A stretch of DNA of 64,000 nucleotides from Pyrocephalus nanus. Lineage: Eukaryota; Chordata; Aves; Passeriformes; Tyrannidae. A program made the position numbers and the translations under genes. The notes under the pieces are model-generated. The model was not told where the DNA came from and did not search any database. It was given only the letters and a program-made list of their open reading frames with translations. The stretch covers positions 14,336,001 to 14,400,000 of the forward strand of contig CM076276.1 in assembly GCA_038380795.1 (NCBI GenBank), in the 5' to 3' direction. Positions 25,845 through 37,965 of this stretch are shown here, one piece after another (positions within the stretch are counted from its first letter, which is position 1; every line of letters begins with the position of its first letter).

Positions 25845-25883
<39 letters not shown>
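25845..25883. repeat. Poly-A tract, 39 bases
   Basis: Thirty-nine uninterrupted A residues on the plus strand between tgaaccacttgac and gtcattttgg. No retroelement 3' end or polyadenylation hexamer is evident just upstream. Confidence 0.95.
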
Positions 25884-25886
<3 letters not shown>

Positions 25887-26299
25887 ATTTTGGCCAAAAA
25901 CCGATGTACTCAATGAGCACTGAAAACATGAGCACCCACTGTGACAGGTGCTTCTAAAAACTACACAGCTCACACAAACACAACTGCAGTTGGAAACCTC
26001 AGACCCTTTTCTTTCTGCTCCAGTGTCTTTTGGCTCTTCCCCCAAATTTTTAAAGACTGCTGGAAGTGGGAGAACAGAGCTTGCAGCAGACAGGCAAGCA
26101 AGAGCATTAGTAGGATCTTTGTACAATACTCCTGAGACGATGGGGAAACATTTACTGAGCTGGAACTTTGTACAGAGCTTGGCTGAGGTGTCCTGAGGTC
26201 CCAGCAATGAAGAAGAGAAACAAGCCCCCAAAAAAGGTCCTCATTAATATCTGAGTGAGAGCCCAGCCAGGAGGAAGTAGGTAAGTAGGATCCAAGAGG

Positions 26300-26437
26300 A
26301 ACAGGATAAGGGGGGATGGCTTCAAACTGACAGAGAGGCTGTGGCTGCCCCATCCCTGGAAGTGTCCAAGGCTGGGTTGGAAAGTGATGTGCTTTAAAGA
26401 TCCCTTCCAACCTAAACTATTTGTGATTCTAAGAATG
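26300..26437 (+). mobile_element. CR1 LINE 3' fragment with internal deletion
   Basis: Sense CR1: acaggataaggggggatggc, ttcaaactgacagag, then directly ggctgtggctgccccatccc and gtgtccaaggctgggttgga, ending cttccaacctaaactatttg. Relative to sibling copies the part around 'ggccctggcacaggttgccc' is missing, as is the 'gcttggagcaacc..ggcagggg' part. Confidence 0.85.
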
Positions 26438-28294
26438 ACCCTGACAATTCTGCCCTGCCAGTAGGTCCCAGATTGGAGGTTTGTGCTTCCCATCTCCTCA
26501 GACAAGACCCTTTCTTGACTGACAGCACAGACAAGGAGCTCATTCCTGTGTTTGGCCACAGCAGAAGTGCACTGAAGAACACACAATTTTTACTTTAACT
26601 CAAGCAGAAGGTATCCTTCCCCCTAGAGTTTTAGCTGAAAGATTTCCAGGCGATAAAGAAACCCTCAGGGAAGGATTTCAGTCATGAACAGCAGCCGAAA
26701 CAACGCGCAGTGGGCAATGGCTGTGGAACAGATCAGGGCACCACATGACAGTGAGAGGAGACAAATGAGCCTTTGTCTTTCCAAAGCTGAGCTCTCCCCC
26801 AAGCTCTGTACCTGCTCAGCTGGCCCAGCTGGCTGGGGTGCAGAGTCAGCAACACGGAGACAAAACGAGCTCCTCATCAGCACAGAACGCCAGGTCAGAA
26901 CGAGCAGATCCTTGATCGGGCTGAGACAGCTTCCACGAGCTCCCAGGGGCTTTCCTGACAGGCTGGAGCACAGAAGAGGTGCCTTCCCATGCAGACAAGA
27001 GGGCTCTTCGTGCAGGTGGCCTGCAGCACACGCTGTCACTGCCACCAGCTGTCACACCCGCTCTGCCACCGCCGCCGGAGGGACGCGTCCGCTGGAGGAC
27101 GAACGAAGGAGGAAGTGGGTGGAAGCAATTCCTGCTTTCCCACCACAAAGGTGTTCTCCCTCCCTTCGTGGATGTGCCACCCTCACAGCTCTGGTGAGCC
27201 CAGAGCAGTTCTCCACCTGGGGAGCACCCCGTGCTCCCTCAGCCCTCGACAGTTCCTTTAATGCCGCTCTTTCTCAGGCAACTTTCTTCGGAAGGCGAGT
27301 CAGCTTTGCCTTCCTTGGGGCACTCACGTCACGTTGTGTGCCTGCTGGGCTGTCTTCAGCTCTCCTGCACTCACAGCCAGGGTTTTTCCTCTCCCTGACA
27401 GCAGGATTGGGGGCTGCTCACTGCAGGAGTGTCCTGGGAGAGTCCCCTCGCTGACAGGCCGGAGATGTGTTCCTTGGATGACTCGATGAACTCGTTCCCT
27501 GAGATGTCTTTCCTGAGCAAAACCCCGGAGAGGCAACATGTTCCTCAGAACAACAGCAGCTTGGATCTGAGAGCTGCTTCCAGGGACTCCTTCCAAGAGG
27601 GTCCCTCATTAAAGGAGCCCTTTAGAAAATGCAATTGCTTCCGAAAGGCACGTGGAGAAGATGCCACGGGAAAAGGTCACTCAGCAGCACCAGCAGAGCC
27701 ACAGCCCCTCTGAATTGCCAGACATATGTCTCTTCTGTTGGATGGACATTTCCTGAATTACACAGACATTTCCTGAAGCGTCCATGTAATTTTTTCTGAC
27801 GCATTTGCTCTCGAGGTTCAGTCCCACCAACTACATCCAGAGAAACAGCGTGTTCCCTTCATCTCACCTTGCTTCTGCCTTGCTGATGGTTGTTGTTCCT
27901 CCAGCTGGTTTTGCCAAAAGCACTGCAAAGTGCTCGTACAGGTCCTACTTTTCTGCAAATCACAGACAAAACCATCCAAGCAATGGTTCTGTGGTTTTCC
28001 AAGCAGCTTAAAGCGTCTTCTCTTCCCAAACTCAGCCAACCCAAACCCCAGTCCAGTATTTCTGCATTCAGGCCTGGCTGCTGGTGGGAAAGGTGGCAGG
28101 GCTTTGGTGGCTCCATTGAGACTGTCAGTAATTCCAATTAAATTGGACCTTGGTTAGGTGGGTAATTCATCATCCAGAGCGTGACAACAGTACCTGTAAT
28201 TACTGCTGCGGCTGAAATTCATGTGCAATAAAGGGATCTTAATATCATGCCAAACCTCACAGTTAATTTAGGTTCCATCTCCTTTCATTTATTC

Positions 28295-28374
28295 TGTAAT
28301 AAGCTAATTAGTTCCCATAATTTGCCATTGAACGTGCCTTCGTAACAAATATATACATGAATTAGCTTATTACA
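28295..28374. repeat. AT-rich inverted repeat, 15 bp arms
   Basis: The left arm at 28295-28309 (TGTAATAAGCTAATT) is the exact reverse complement of the right arm at 28360-28374 (AATTAGCTTATTACA), with a 50-base loop. The loop and flanks carry no recognisable mobile element. Confidence 0.9.
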
Positions 28375-28867
28375 CAACAAATGAGGGGAACCAAGACATG
28401 AATCATTTGCAGGATTACATAAGGAATTATTGTCCTTCCCAACACCCAGACAACGCAGCCCTTGCCTTTATCACTTCCAGATATTTTGATTTGCACCAGG
28501 TTGTCCTCCTGCCTGATGCCTCTGGCTTACTCTTCTACTTGGAAGGTCAACAGCTCATTTCACCGTTCCAGTGTGTCCTGCTGCCACCTGCAAGTTCAGG
28601 ATCACCTCCACGGAGGGAAATGTCTTTCAGCTTGGCTGCTGGAATCCCAGTGCTGGCAGCTGAAAGAGCCTGCCCCTCCTGAAACCTCGGAGCAGCATTT
28701 GCAGGATATTCTGGAGTAGAGACTTTCAGATTTCCCCTTCAAAAACCTGCTTTTGGTTTGGTTGGGTTGCGATCTCAACAACATCAACCTGTGCCCCTGG
28801 AAACCCCCGGGCATGACCTGCAGTCTCTGTGCTTGGAATCTTCCAGCTCTTAAACCACACTAGATCT

Positions 28868-29229
28868 GAGAACCACAGAATTAAAGTTCACCTTGTTCCA
28901 CCCCCTGCCATGGGCAGGGACACCTTCCACCAGCCCAGGCTGCTCCAAGCCCTGTCCAACCTGGTCTTGGACACTTCCAGGGATGGGGCAGCCACAACTT
29001 CTCTGGGCAACCTGTGCCAGGGCCTCCCCACCCTCACAGAGAGGAATTCCTTCCCAAAATCCCATCTATCCCTGCCCTCTGTCAGTTTGAAGCCATCCCC
29101 CCTTGTCCTGTCACTCCATGCCCTTGTAAATAGTGTCTCTCTTTCTATCTTTGTGTAGATCCTTCAGGCACTGGAAAAACACAATTAGGCCCCCCCGAAG
29201 CCACCACTTTTCCAGGCTGAACAAACCCA
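28868..29229 (-). mobile_element. CR1 LINE 3' fragment
   Basis: Antisense CR1: ccaccccctgccatgggcag, ttggacacttccagggatgg, ggcaacctgtgccagggcct, ctatccctgccctctgtcag, ccccttgtcctgtcactcca, then ttttccaggctgaacaaac. About 360 bp, 5'-truncated. Confidence 0.9.
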
Positions 29230-31411
29230 CTAGATGTCCACCTTATTTGGGATAAATCACAAGGGATGCTCCATCCAGCTGCATCCTCAGATTGTCACGA
29301 TGCCCACTGGAGGTTTGCCAGACCTGAAGGTTCCCTCCACGCTGTAACTCTTGCAAAGCACCACAGATTCATCATTCTGCAGAATAATGGATCAGGACAA
29401 TTGGGCCTGTCTCACCCAAGTGCTTTCTGCCAGTAATTCCACACCAGTTCACGGGGAAGCTCCTGAGCTACTAAACCTATCAGCTGTACTTTCTGCACTA
29501 CTTACTTTGAGGCCTCATCTCGCTGCTGACCTGGTGCTCCCCAGCTTCAACCATTAAATGTAATGAGAGCACAGCTCAATAGCTTTATTTGTTAAATGTT
29601 CTCTGCTCACAGCAATTGTTTTGATTTAGCATCTCACCTCCTGCAGTCATGATTTACTCTTTCCATCCCCCAACTAAGCAAGCACCTTGCTCCCCACAGC
29701 TGCCTTTTTTACCTGCACTTGTTTCACTCCCAGCTTCTAAAAACGAGCCCTTGGTTCTAAAAGGAATAAAGACTTAACAAGAATTTTAGGCTGGAAATCC
29801 TCTCTAGCATTTGGATGGCCTAAGCAGCACTAAACCCAATCGTAAACCTCTTGGCAGCTGCCAAAATGATCTATGGATACAATATCCAACCTTGCCAGAC
29901 AACTCTGCCCTGCCCAAAGGAATCAGCTGAAACCTCTCCCGGGGCTGGTTTGTTCTTCCCGAGTTAAAGCTGAACACTTGCAGGCTGAGGAAATAAAATC
30001 CCAAGGTGAAATGAAAACCTGCAGCCTGCAAAAAAAGGCTCTGGAGGTAAAAAAGGAAGCTCCTGGTCATCCTCAAGGCCCTGGCACAATCCATTGTCCT
30101 CTGCCCTGTCCCTGCAAGAACATTGGTGCCCGTGGTGGGAATCCATCAGCTCTGACAAAGAACTGGAGGAAAAGCAGAATTCAAGAGCAGCCAGAGTCCT
30201 ATTTACTTTGATTTCCCTCTTTCCTTTATCCAGCACTCACCACCAGTCAGCAGCTCCTCTCCTGACACACCAATTCCAGGAAAGAACCAAAGCATTTTCA
30301 CAAACAGCCTCGCAGAGAGGTGGGATCTGCCTGAGCCCTCCTGGATCTGCTTCTAAGCCTCTGAACCACCAGCAGTGTGATTCAAGGTGAGCTGCTGCGA
30401 CAGCAGAGAGCAGACAAGATGCTCACAGCAAACACTCACTGCTTTACAAGTCCCAGGTGAAAACTGGAAGTTATTAAAGTTCATGCTGTAATATGAAACT
30501 GGAAGGAAATTCATAAATTAAATGTGGAGCTCGGAACGAGTAATTATTCATCATTAACAAAACTAAAAGGAGAGTTCTTTTCTCCTTTAGGAATAGATGT
30601 CACCTGCACTTCAGGAGGGCTAAATACAACAGGGCATCTAGCCAAGAGCAGAGAAATGTATTAAAACCAGAAACTGCCAATTAAAAATGGAAAATAATAG
30701 GTGGATCGTTTCAAACAGGGCAGCCCTAGGAGACCAGAGGCTCTGGACTGTGTGGATGATCTCCCCAGTGTTCCAGAGCTACAAATGCTTTGAGAACACT
30801 TCAGTTGCTGCAGTGTTTTGCCACCTGTAAAGGCTCCCCCCAGTCTGAGCCAGAAGCACTTTGGTCTGCAGTGGAAAGAGCTGGAAAGGTGTGGATCAAG
30901 AGAGGCTCAAATTCCACGTGAGCAGCAGAATCTCCTCACAGGTGTCCTGGCTAAAGCAGCTTTTTCCTCCTTCCAGCACACCATGCTCAGTAGTATCATC
31001 CTCTAATTCTAGAATCAGGCCTAACTCATGCCATCAGGTTCATGCATTTTAGAAGGAAATAAATCCTTCTTAAGAACTTCAACACCACTCTCAGTTTCCT
31101 GATGCAACAAAGACCCTACTCCCCCAAATCCCTGGGATTTAGCTGGTTTGCAGAGCTAGAACTTGCCCTACCTTGTCCTGCCTCAAGAATTATTCTCCTC
31201 CTCTTCTAAAATGTACAAAAAAAAAAAAAAAGATATTCTCTCTAAACCTCACCATTTGTGCAGTCATAGCCTGATTAATTTTCTCCACGTGTCTCTACTC
31301 GCTGTTTCACTCAGGTACAAATTCCTCTCTACTCAGAGGCCATCATCAAAACCTCTCCAAGCAAAAAGATGACAGAAACAGAGAACCCCAAATTCTCTGG
31401 CAGAATCCTAC

Positions 31412-31727
31412 CTGAAAAATAGCTATCCAGGCATATCCAATGTTATCAAAATTGATAGCTCCGTTGTGCGGGTTCACGTCCCCCGCCATGCACACGTTGT
31501 AATACTGGTTCCAGTTTATGCAGGAATTCCTGCTGCTGGAGTCGGGGTGGTACAAACTGGGGGTGTAGGAGTCCATGCTCAAGGTGCACTCCACCTTGTA
31601 CTCCTTCCTGTTTGGGATGTTGGAGCACTTCTGCATCCCGTTCTCCCGGTGGGACGAGCAGATGAAGGGGTTCTCCTCCGCCTCGTCCGTGCGGTAGTAG
31701 GGGTGCAGGAAGGTCAGGTTGTAGGTC
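31412..31727 (-). CDS. CACNA1H: CACNA1H exon: domain I extracellular turret and pore helix
   Basis: 316 bp exon encoding one completing base plus 105 codons, from [19 protein letters not shown] to [17 protein letters not shown]. It is the long extracellular S5-pore loop of domain I, with six cysteines (FICSS, MQKCS, VECTL, NSCIN, YNVCM among the contexts), an NLT sequon equivalent to a known Cav3.2 glycosylation site, and the pore helix leading to the selectivity filter. The Met preceding TYNL is split across the boundary (AT|G). The acceptor is ..TTTCTCCCCCCTCCAG and the donor GTAGGA, weaker than consensus at +5 and +6. The middle part (about [16 protein letters not shown]) is the variable part of the turret and differs from what I recall for mammals. 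Confidence 0.95.
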
Positions 31728-31888
31728 CTGGAGGGGGGAGAAAGAGAAAAATGAGAAGAAATGACTCATCCCTTGTTTCAGCAGCAGCAAAAGGTGCTGG
31801 TTTCTGTCCCTGGCTTGGGTGGGTTCTCTCTCCTTTGCCCCTCAGCCTCACCAGACTGGGGACAGAAAGTCCCAGATGAGATGAAGTT

Positions 31889-32290
31889 GTGTGAGGACAC
31901 TGAGGGCACTTGGGGTGTTCAGCTGGAGAAGAGGAGACTGAGGGGAGAGTTCATTGCAGTTCCAGCTTCCTCAGGAAGGGCAGAGGAGGGGCAGGACTGA
32001 GCTCTGCTCTGGGGGGACCAGGGACAGCCCCCAGGGAATGGCTGGAGCTGTGTCAGGGCAGGCTCAGGGTGGATCTCAGGAAAGGTTCTTCCCCCAGAGG
32101 GTGGTTGGCACTGAACAGGCTCCCCAGGGCAGTGGGCACAGCCCCAAGGCTGCCAGAGCTCCAGGAGGGTTTGGATGATCCTCTGGGGCACAGGGGGTGA
32201 CTCTTGGGGATGGTTCTGTGCAGGGCTGAGGGCTGGACTGGATGATCCCTGTGGGTCCCTTCCAACTTAGCATGTCCTGGGATTCTGTGA
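31889..32290 (+). mobile_element. CR1 LINE 3' fragment
   Basis: Sense CR1, same subtype as 520-733 and 22745-23255: cagctggagaagaggagact, gaatggctggagctgtgtca, gagggtggttggcactgaac, ending gatgatccctgtgggtccct, tccaacttagcatgtcc and gggattctgtgag. It begins about 160 bp from the turret exon at 31727, in the opposite orientation to the gene. Confidence 0.9.
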
Positions 32291-35200
32291 GATACCCTAA
32301 AATCATCTACAAAGCTTCTTCCATCCTGTAAGGCACCAGTGATCCTCCACTGAAAGATCAGCCTGAGTCTCCCCAAGCAAACAGGGCAGCTGAAAGTATG
32401 AAACAAGAGGGTATAGACAGAAAATCCCAGCAGTGCTTCCCGAAAATCTAGGGAAGTTTTGGTTTGTACATAAGGATTTTAAGGTAACTCTTCTGATGCT
32501 CAGAACAGCTGATGGCAAAGCAGCTTTCCAACAGATTTGCCCCTCAGCATGTCTCTGATGAGGGAGCTGAACTTCCACAAGGAGAGACCCAGCCCAAGGC
32601 CACCCTGAACTCCTCCTGCGCTTCCCTAAGAAAAGGAAAACACACTAATGGGAACTGTGTGCCTCCTGCATCGCTGATTTAATTGGCTTGGATAAAGTTT
32701 ATGGCTCTGTTACAGCCCAGATAAGCAAGTGCTGTGACTGCAGCGTGGCAGGGATGTGCCTTTGCCCGAGTGCTGCCCCAGATCAGCGAGCAGGCAGAGC
32801 CCAGCACCTTCCCTGCTGTTTGCTCAGCGGTACTGAGAGCCAGCAGCACTCCCTGCTGAAGCACTGCTCGAAATGGGGAGGTGCGTTGCCCTAGGGCTGA
32901 CTTTATCCACTGCTTTATCCACTTTTCAGAGCTGCAGGGATCTCAGATGCTCCACAATCAGCAGGAGATAAGGGAAAGCCAACACACAAATTACCCGACC
33001 AAGCAAGATGTGGGGAGAAGATAAGCAGGTAATTCTTCAAGACAGGACAGCTCTATTTTTATCTGCTTCTGAATGCACCTATCTATTGAATAAATTCAGC
33101 TCTAACTGGTGCCAAACCAGTGTTATTCCATAAAACTGCTCCCCAAAACCCTTGAGCCAAGCAGGAGTCACTCAGTGATGAGCAGAGAATTGCTGCAGGG
33201 CAGAGCTGAGGGGAAATTAGCCATGAACAACTTTCCTGGGGAATTTGGTTCTCTTCCATCAATAAATTACTTGAGATGGGAGTTGAGAGTTCATCCAGCT
33301 TCAGGAACAGGCAAGAGGAGCACACTGGAGGAACTGGGCATTGTTGGCTGGGATTGTATTCACCAGCTATTCCCCTCCCACTGCACGGTGATCCCACACC
33401 TCCAGACAAAGCTGTGACATCATCCTCCCTGTTCCTGTGCCCGAAATTTCAACTTCAAAGATGTCTGTCCTCCTCCTGAAAGCCTTTCCTTCCCCTCCCA
33501 CCAAATGGTCTCACACAAAGACACTGCCACATAAACCTGAGCTGAAGATCAGGCCGGGAGCTCCACAGGACACTTTGCTGGAAGATCAAATACCAGTTGG
33601 TCACACAGAGGGAGGGAACACAGAGGCTTGTGAAGGATTAAAACACACTGGGATTCAGGGATGTGCCTGGGAGTGCTCCAGACTTTGGCAAAGGCAGCTG
33701 GGAAACTTGGGAGAAGAAATAGAGGGAGGAGAGAGGAAACACCCAAGAAGTGGCTTATAATTCCCAAGGGGCAGAACTGCAGGATCAACCCCACTGCAAC
33801 CAGGATGGCCCTGGATGAGCCACAAACACACACAGAGATTTGGGGCTTTGTGCATCCCATGAATCACCATTTAGGAAGCCCTGCCTGACCCAGTGCCCTG
33901 GGCTGGGATCTGACAAGCTGAGTAGAGAAGATCTGGGCACAAACTGTCTGGGGAACCACAAGAACAACACACTTTGGTGTCTGTGGGAGGAAAATGGAAC
34001 GGGGGAAACAAAGCACAGCTTGGCTGTGAGGGGTGGGGGAAGCTCCATTCAGTTCTGCTGCTGCCTTATTGATTTTATCCTCTGCCTTCCTCACTTTTGC
34101 AACTATCCCCAAATAATTTATAAACTAAAATTTTTCCCTATGACAAGCCAAAATCTGTGTGTGGGGCCACTTTCTGCCCAGCCCTTTTCAAGCCCTTCCC
34201 TCTTTTCTGAGCACAGACACATCAAAATCTTCCCCCATCTTTCCCCAAGGATCTACACCCATGTGATGCTCCACCACCATCACCAAGTGAAGAGGGGAAG
34301 GGACACATCAGCTGACAGCAAACATGGCAAATTTAAGACCTTTCCTTAGCTCTGCTGCTTGAAGACCTTTCTGGCAAAACCAAAAAGGGGAAAGGAGGAA
34401 GGAGAGCAAGGATGAGAAACAAAAGTGATGCAGAACGAGGGAATCCCCAGTATCCCCAAAATAAATGAGTTCTCCCTGCCAAGTCCATCCACCTCCACGT
34501 GCAGGAAGGGTCAACCTGACTTCCCTGTTACTTGCCAATGGGTAGGGTGCAAATAACTTATTAATGCTAATGAACCCATTAACCATGTGGTGCTCTGGGG
34601 AAAAGACATGAGAAACTAAGCCCCAGGATGGATTTGTTATCCCATTAGAGAGGATTAACACCCCCTGCCCAGCCAGCTGCCCTCTGCACATCTTCCTCTG
34701 CAGCTTTGCAATGGATTCCTCCTTCTCTGTTCCCGAGCACGTTCATGTGGAGGAAGAAGAACAGCGGGGCAAGGAAGTCCTTTCTCTGCACACCAAAGGA
34801 ATTGTTCTCTGTTCCATCTGCCCTCAACCCCAGTTTTCCCACCCCAACCATCCCATGCAGGACAGTACAACCACTGGAGCCTGGTGTGTGTGCTGAGCAC
34901 AATCCTGCTCCAGTTTCTGAGGAGCAGAGGAGGAAAGGGAAAAGGTGGAAGAAGCTCAGCACTGAGCAGGATTTGGTCCCTGCAAGAAGCAGCTGCTCTC
35001 GGAGGAAATCCTGCTGCCAAGCAGCACTGCAGCACAGAGCAAAGCCAGGAGGAGCAATTAAACCCCTTTCAGACAAACTGAGCTGCCTGTGCCTCCTCCC
35101 AGCTCTGCACCAGCCCAGGAGCCAAAGGCAGAACAACACCGAGCAGGCTGGAGTTGATTCAGACTGAAGAGCTCACATCAGAACTGTCCTGCGGCATCAG

Positions 35201-36247
35201 GGACACACAGAGCACTTCACAGCCCTCTCCCCTCTCCTGCCTCCAACCCACTGAGTTCCCTGAAAGGCTCCAGGACTGGAAAACGATGCTTTGCAGCCCC
35301 AGCAGCAACAGCCCAGACGAGCTGAGGGTGAACCAGTTCCTCTGCTGACAGAGCCCAGCTCAGGAGGGAGCCAGAGAGGCTGTGTGGGACACACATATCC
35401 CAGAGACCTTACCCAGAAACTGCTGGCTCTGCTTGCCCTTCCCACACAGGCAGAACGAGTTCCTCTTTCACACCAAACCAACCAAAAAAATCCTTGTGGA
35501 ATTCCCCCTCCAGCTCCCGCTGCCCTCACTCACAAACAGTGCAGACCATCCCGGCACTGCTATTCCAAGAAGTTGTCCCAGGGAGCTCCCCAGGGCTTGA
35601 AGAGGTGTTTGAGCCACCAGAGACCTCCAAAACATCCCTGTGGATCTCCAGGGCAGGGTGGGGAGTGGCAGGTTCTCCCACGTCCCAAACACAAGCGGCC
35701 CAGGTCATTTTTGGCCACCTCACTGCTGCAATAGCCCAGTGACTGCTTGTAATTCCTTCAGAGTCACAACTGGGAGTCCTCAACCAACCTCCTTCCAGCA
35801 GGATACTGCAATTCCCAAGGAGAGAAAGCAGATATTTCCAGTGCACCTCAAAGGAGCCCCCAAACTTCTATCAGAATGTGCTGCATTTAAAAATAGTTGC
35901 TTTAACCTGAGGCAGCCAACTTTTCAAGGAGGATCGAAAAAGTTTCTATGGGAAGAAGAATGATGGCAAAAATCAAATTCATCTCTTCCATCTGATGCCT
36001 CCAGTGAAGCTGAAGGCCCAGAAAGCTGCTGGCAGTAAGAAGCTGTATCTGAAGCACTCAGCTTGCTTAAACTTTGTTTACTCCAGCAAATTTGGGGTTA
36101 TGGCCCTTCCTTGCCTGGCCCCCGGGCTGTGTTCAGGTGTTCACCCTCAGCTCAAAGCAGTTTTGTTTTCAAGTGGGAGGGTTTGGCCTCACCACCAAGG
36201 TGAGCCCCTCCAGGAACTCAGGTCTTCTCTTGCTGGGGCTGTAAGGA

Positions 36248-36328
36248 ATCCATCCATCCATCCACCCATCCATCCATCCACCCATCCATCCACCCATCCA
36301 TCCATCCACCCATCCATCCATCCATCCT
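36248..36328. repeat. (ATCC)n/(ACCC) tetranucleotide array
   Basis: About twenty 4-bp units, mostly atcc with periodic accc variants. It is open in several frames, which explains long His/Pro/Ser and Trp/Met/Asp/Gly open frames there. Confidence 0.95.
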
Positions 36329-37740
36329 CCAGCCCCTCCCAGCTCTGCAGCCTCCTTTGTCCAGGTGTTTCTGGAATGCTGTAACTTTAACCACAGCATC
36401 CCCGAGCACGTGGCATGAAGCAACAGGACTCAAGCCCCCCAAATTCCCCACTGCCTGCTGCTGGAGTGACCCAGAGAGCATCTCAGAGCTGTGGTGAAGG
36501 GGAGAAGGAGAAGATTCCTCCCAAAACCTCTTCAGATCCAGCTCCCGAGGCTCAGCCCCCCAAGCCTGGCTGACTCTGCCTTCCCTGACCGGGAGCAAGA
36601 CCCTGATAAGAAAATCCTGGGCTGCCTTTGATGCTGCTAAATGGCCATTACATAACTGCCTGCTTAATATCTGCACTTAGCCAGCGTTTCCCCCTGTGGT
36701 TCGTTTTAAAAGCTCCACTTTGCAGGGAAAAAATCACGCAGCGCTTAAAAACCCCGGGCAGAGAGAGGGGAGGGGCTCACCCCGGGGCTAATTAGGGCTC
36801 TGCACTCCTTGGGCTCCAAGCTCTGCACCAGCCCACCCAAGCAGAGCTTTAACACCACAGTCTGGGCTTTTAAGTGACAGTTCAGGGGTCACTCTGAGCC
36901 TGGAGGGTCTTGGTGACCAGCAAGTACCTCTTGGGGACGCGGGAGAGAGTTTGGAGCATCGGGGTTTTGGAGTAGAAACACACACTCAGGGCTGGCTGGT
37001 TGATTTTCTGCCTTTCAGCACCTCTGATGGGATGATTGAAGTGCCACCAGAGCTGGTCTGCAGGGCAGGGAAAGGCCTGGAGAGCTGAGAGCCACAGGAC
37101 TGAGCAGTGAGAGGCAGGAACAGGACCTGGGGTAGAGCTCGGGGATAATCTCTGCTTGTCTTCCAGACAATACTGAGTTGTAGACAGCAGATGATTACAC
37201 ACAAGATGTAATTACAGGCTCCATCTTCTCTTACAGAGTTAGAACTGCCCTAAATAGCTGGTCTCAGGCATTTCCTCACCTCTGAGCCACTGACATCCTC
37301 AGACAGGAGCACTCCAAAGGGTTTTCCCAGGCAGAGCTCCCCGTCCTGGAGGAGCTTGGAAGGCTGCACCGAGTTTTCCTCTTTTCGTTGTGCTGATGGG
37401 TTTGAAGGGGTCCTGACACCCCTGAGGGGCAGGGGCAGAACATCCCAGGCTCAGTGTCCTGCTGAGGAAGCAGCAAGAGCCAGAGTGTCCCATGGCATGG
37501 GATGAGCCAGGAGCCATCCCAGTGCCAGCAGCACCTCCCTGGGCAGACCCTGAACAGCAGGGCTGGCACCGGGGCCCAGGAGAAGCCCCAGACAGGGCAA
37601 ATGATGAACCAGATCCAGGGCTCATCCAGGCAGGAGCCAAAGGCATCAAGAGCAAAGAGCTGGAGAGAAGAACAGCAACAGCCCAGCCCAAACCAGGAGG
37701 AAGAGCCATGGGCTGAGCTTAACTAGAGCTGCTGGGCCAT

Positions 37741-37789
37741 GGGCAGGGGGTTGGTGGGTGGGTGGGTGGGTGGGTGGTTGGGTGGGGGG
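37741..37789 (+). repeat. (GGGT)n array, G-quadruplex-capable
   Basis: Starting at gggcaggggg and running through ggtgggtgggtgggtgggtg to ggtggggggc. It has more than four consecutive G3 tracts with single-T spacers on the plus strand, which is the template strand for CACNA1H. Confidence 0.92.
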
Positions 37790-37902
37790 CCCAGGTGAGG
37801 CTCAGCAGGGCAGTGAAGGCCTGAGGAGCTCCCTCACACCTGGCAGGGTTGTTGGTCCACAAAACTGCCGAGTCTGGAAGAACCAAAACTCAAGTTTGCT
37901 TC

Positions 37903-37965
37903 GTGAAGGTTGGACTTGACAATCTCGGAGGACTTTTCCAACCTCAATGATTCCATAATTCCATC
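37903..37965 (+). mobile_element. CR1 LINE terminal fragment
   Basis: gtgaaggttggacttgacaa, aggacttttccaacctcaat and gattccataattcc match the extreme 3' end of a CR1 subfamily. Only about 60 bp can be assigned. Confidence 0.7.

Larger units (their letters stand above)
18713..31411 (-). other. CACNA1H: CACNA1H intron (pore region), 12.7 kb
   Basis: Largest fully contained intron. It holds CR1 fragments at 20284-20597, 22021-22172, 22745-23255, 26300-26437 and 28868-29229, a 39-base poly-A at 25845-25883, a CpG cluster at 27059-27107, and AT-rich repeat-free blocks around 22490-22680, 23560-23780, 24400-24720, 28150-28390 and 30430-30700. No coding sequence is supported, despite a 256-codon open frame across the CpG cluster. 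Confidence 0.85.

Noticed and set aside
26684..27454. 256-codon plus-strand open frame
   Set aside because: No recognisable domain, composition typical of translated GC-rich intron, opposite strand to the gene. Kept only as a low-interest finding because of the CpG cluster.
28295..28374. microRNA hairpin
   Set aside because: Arms are only 15 bp with a 50-base loop, shorter than a typical precursor stem, so it is not annotated as an RNA gene.
36218..36676. Minus-strand open frame with WMDGWMGG-type repeats
   Set aside because: Translation of the ATCC/ACCC tetranucleotide array.
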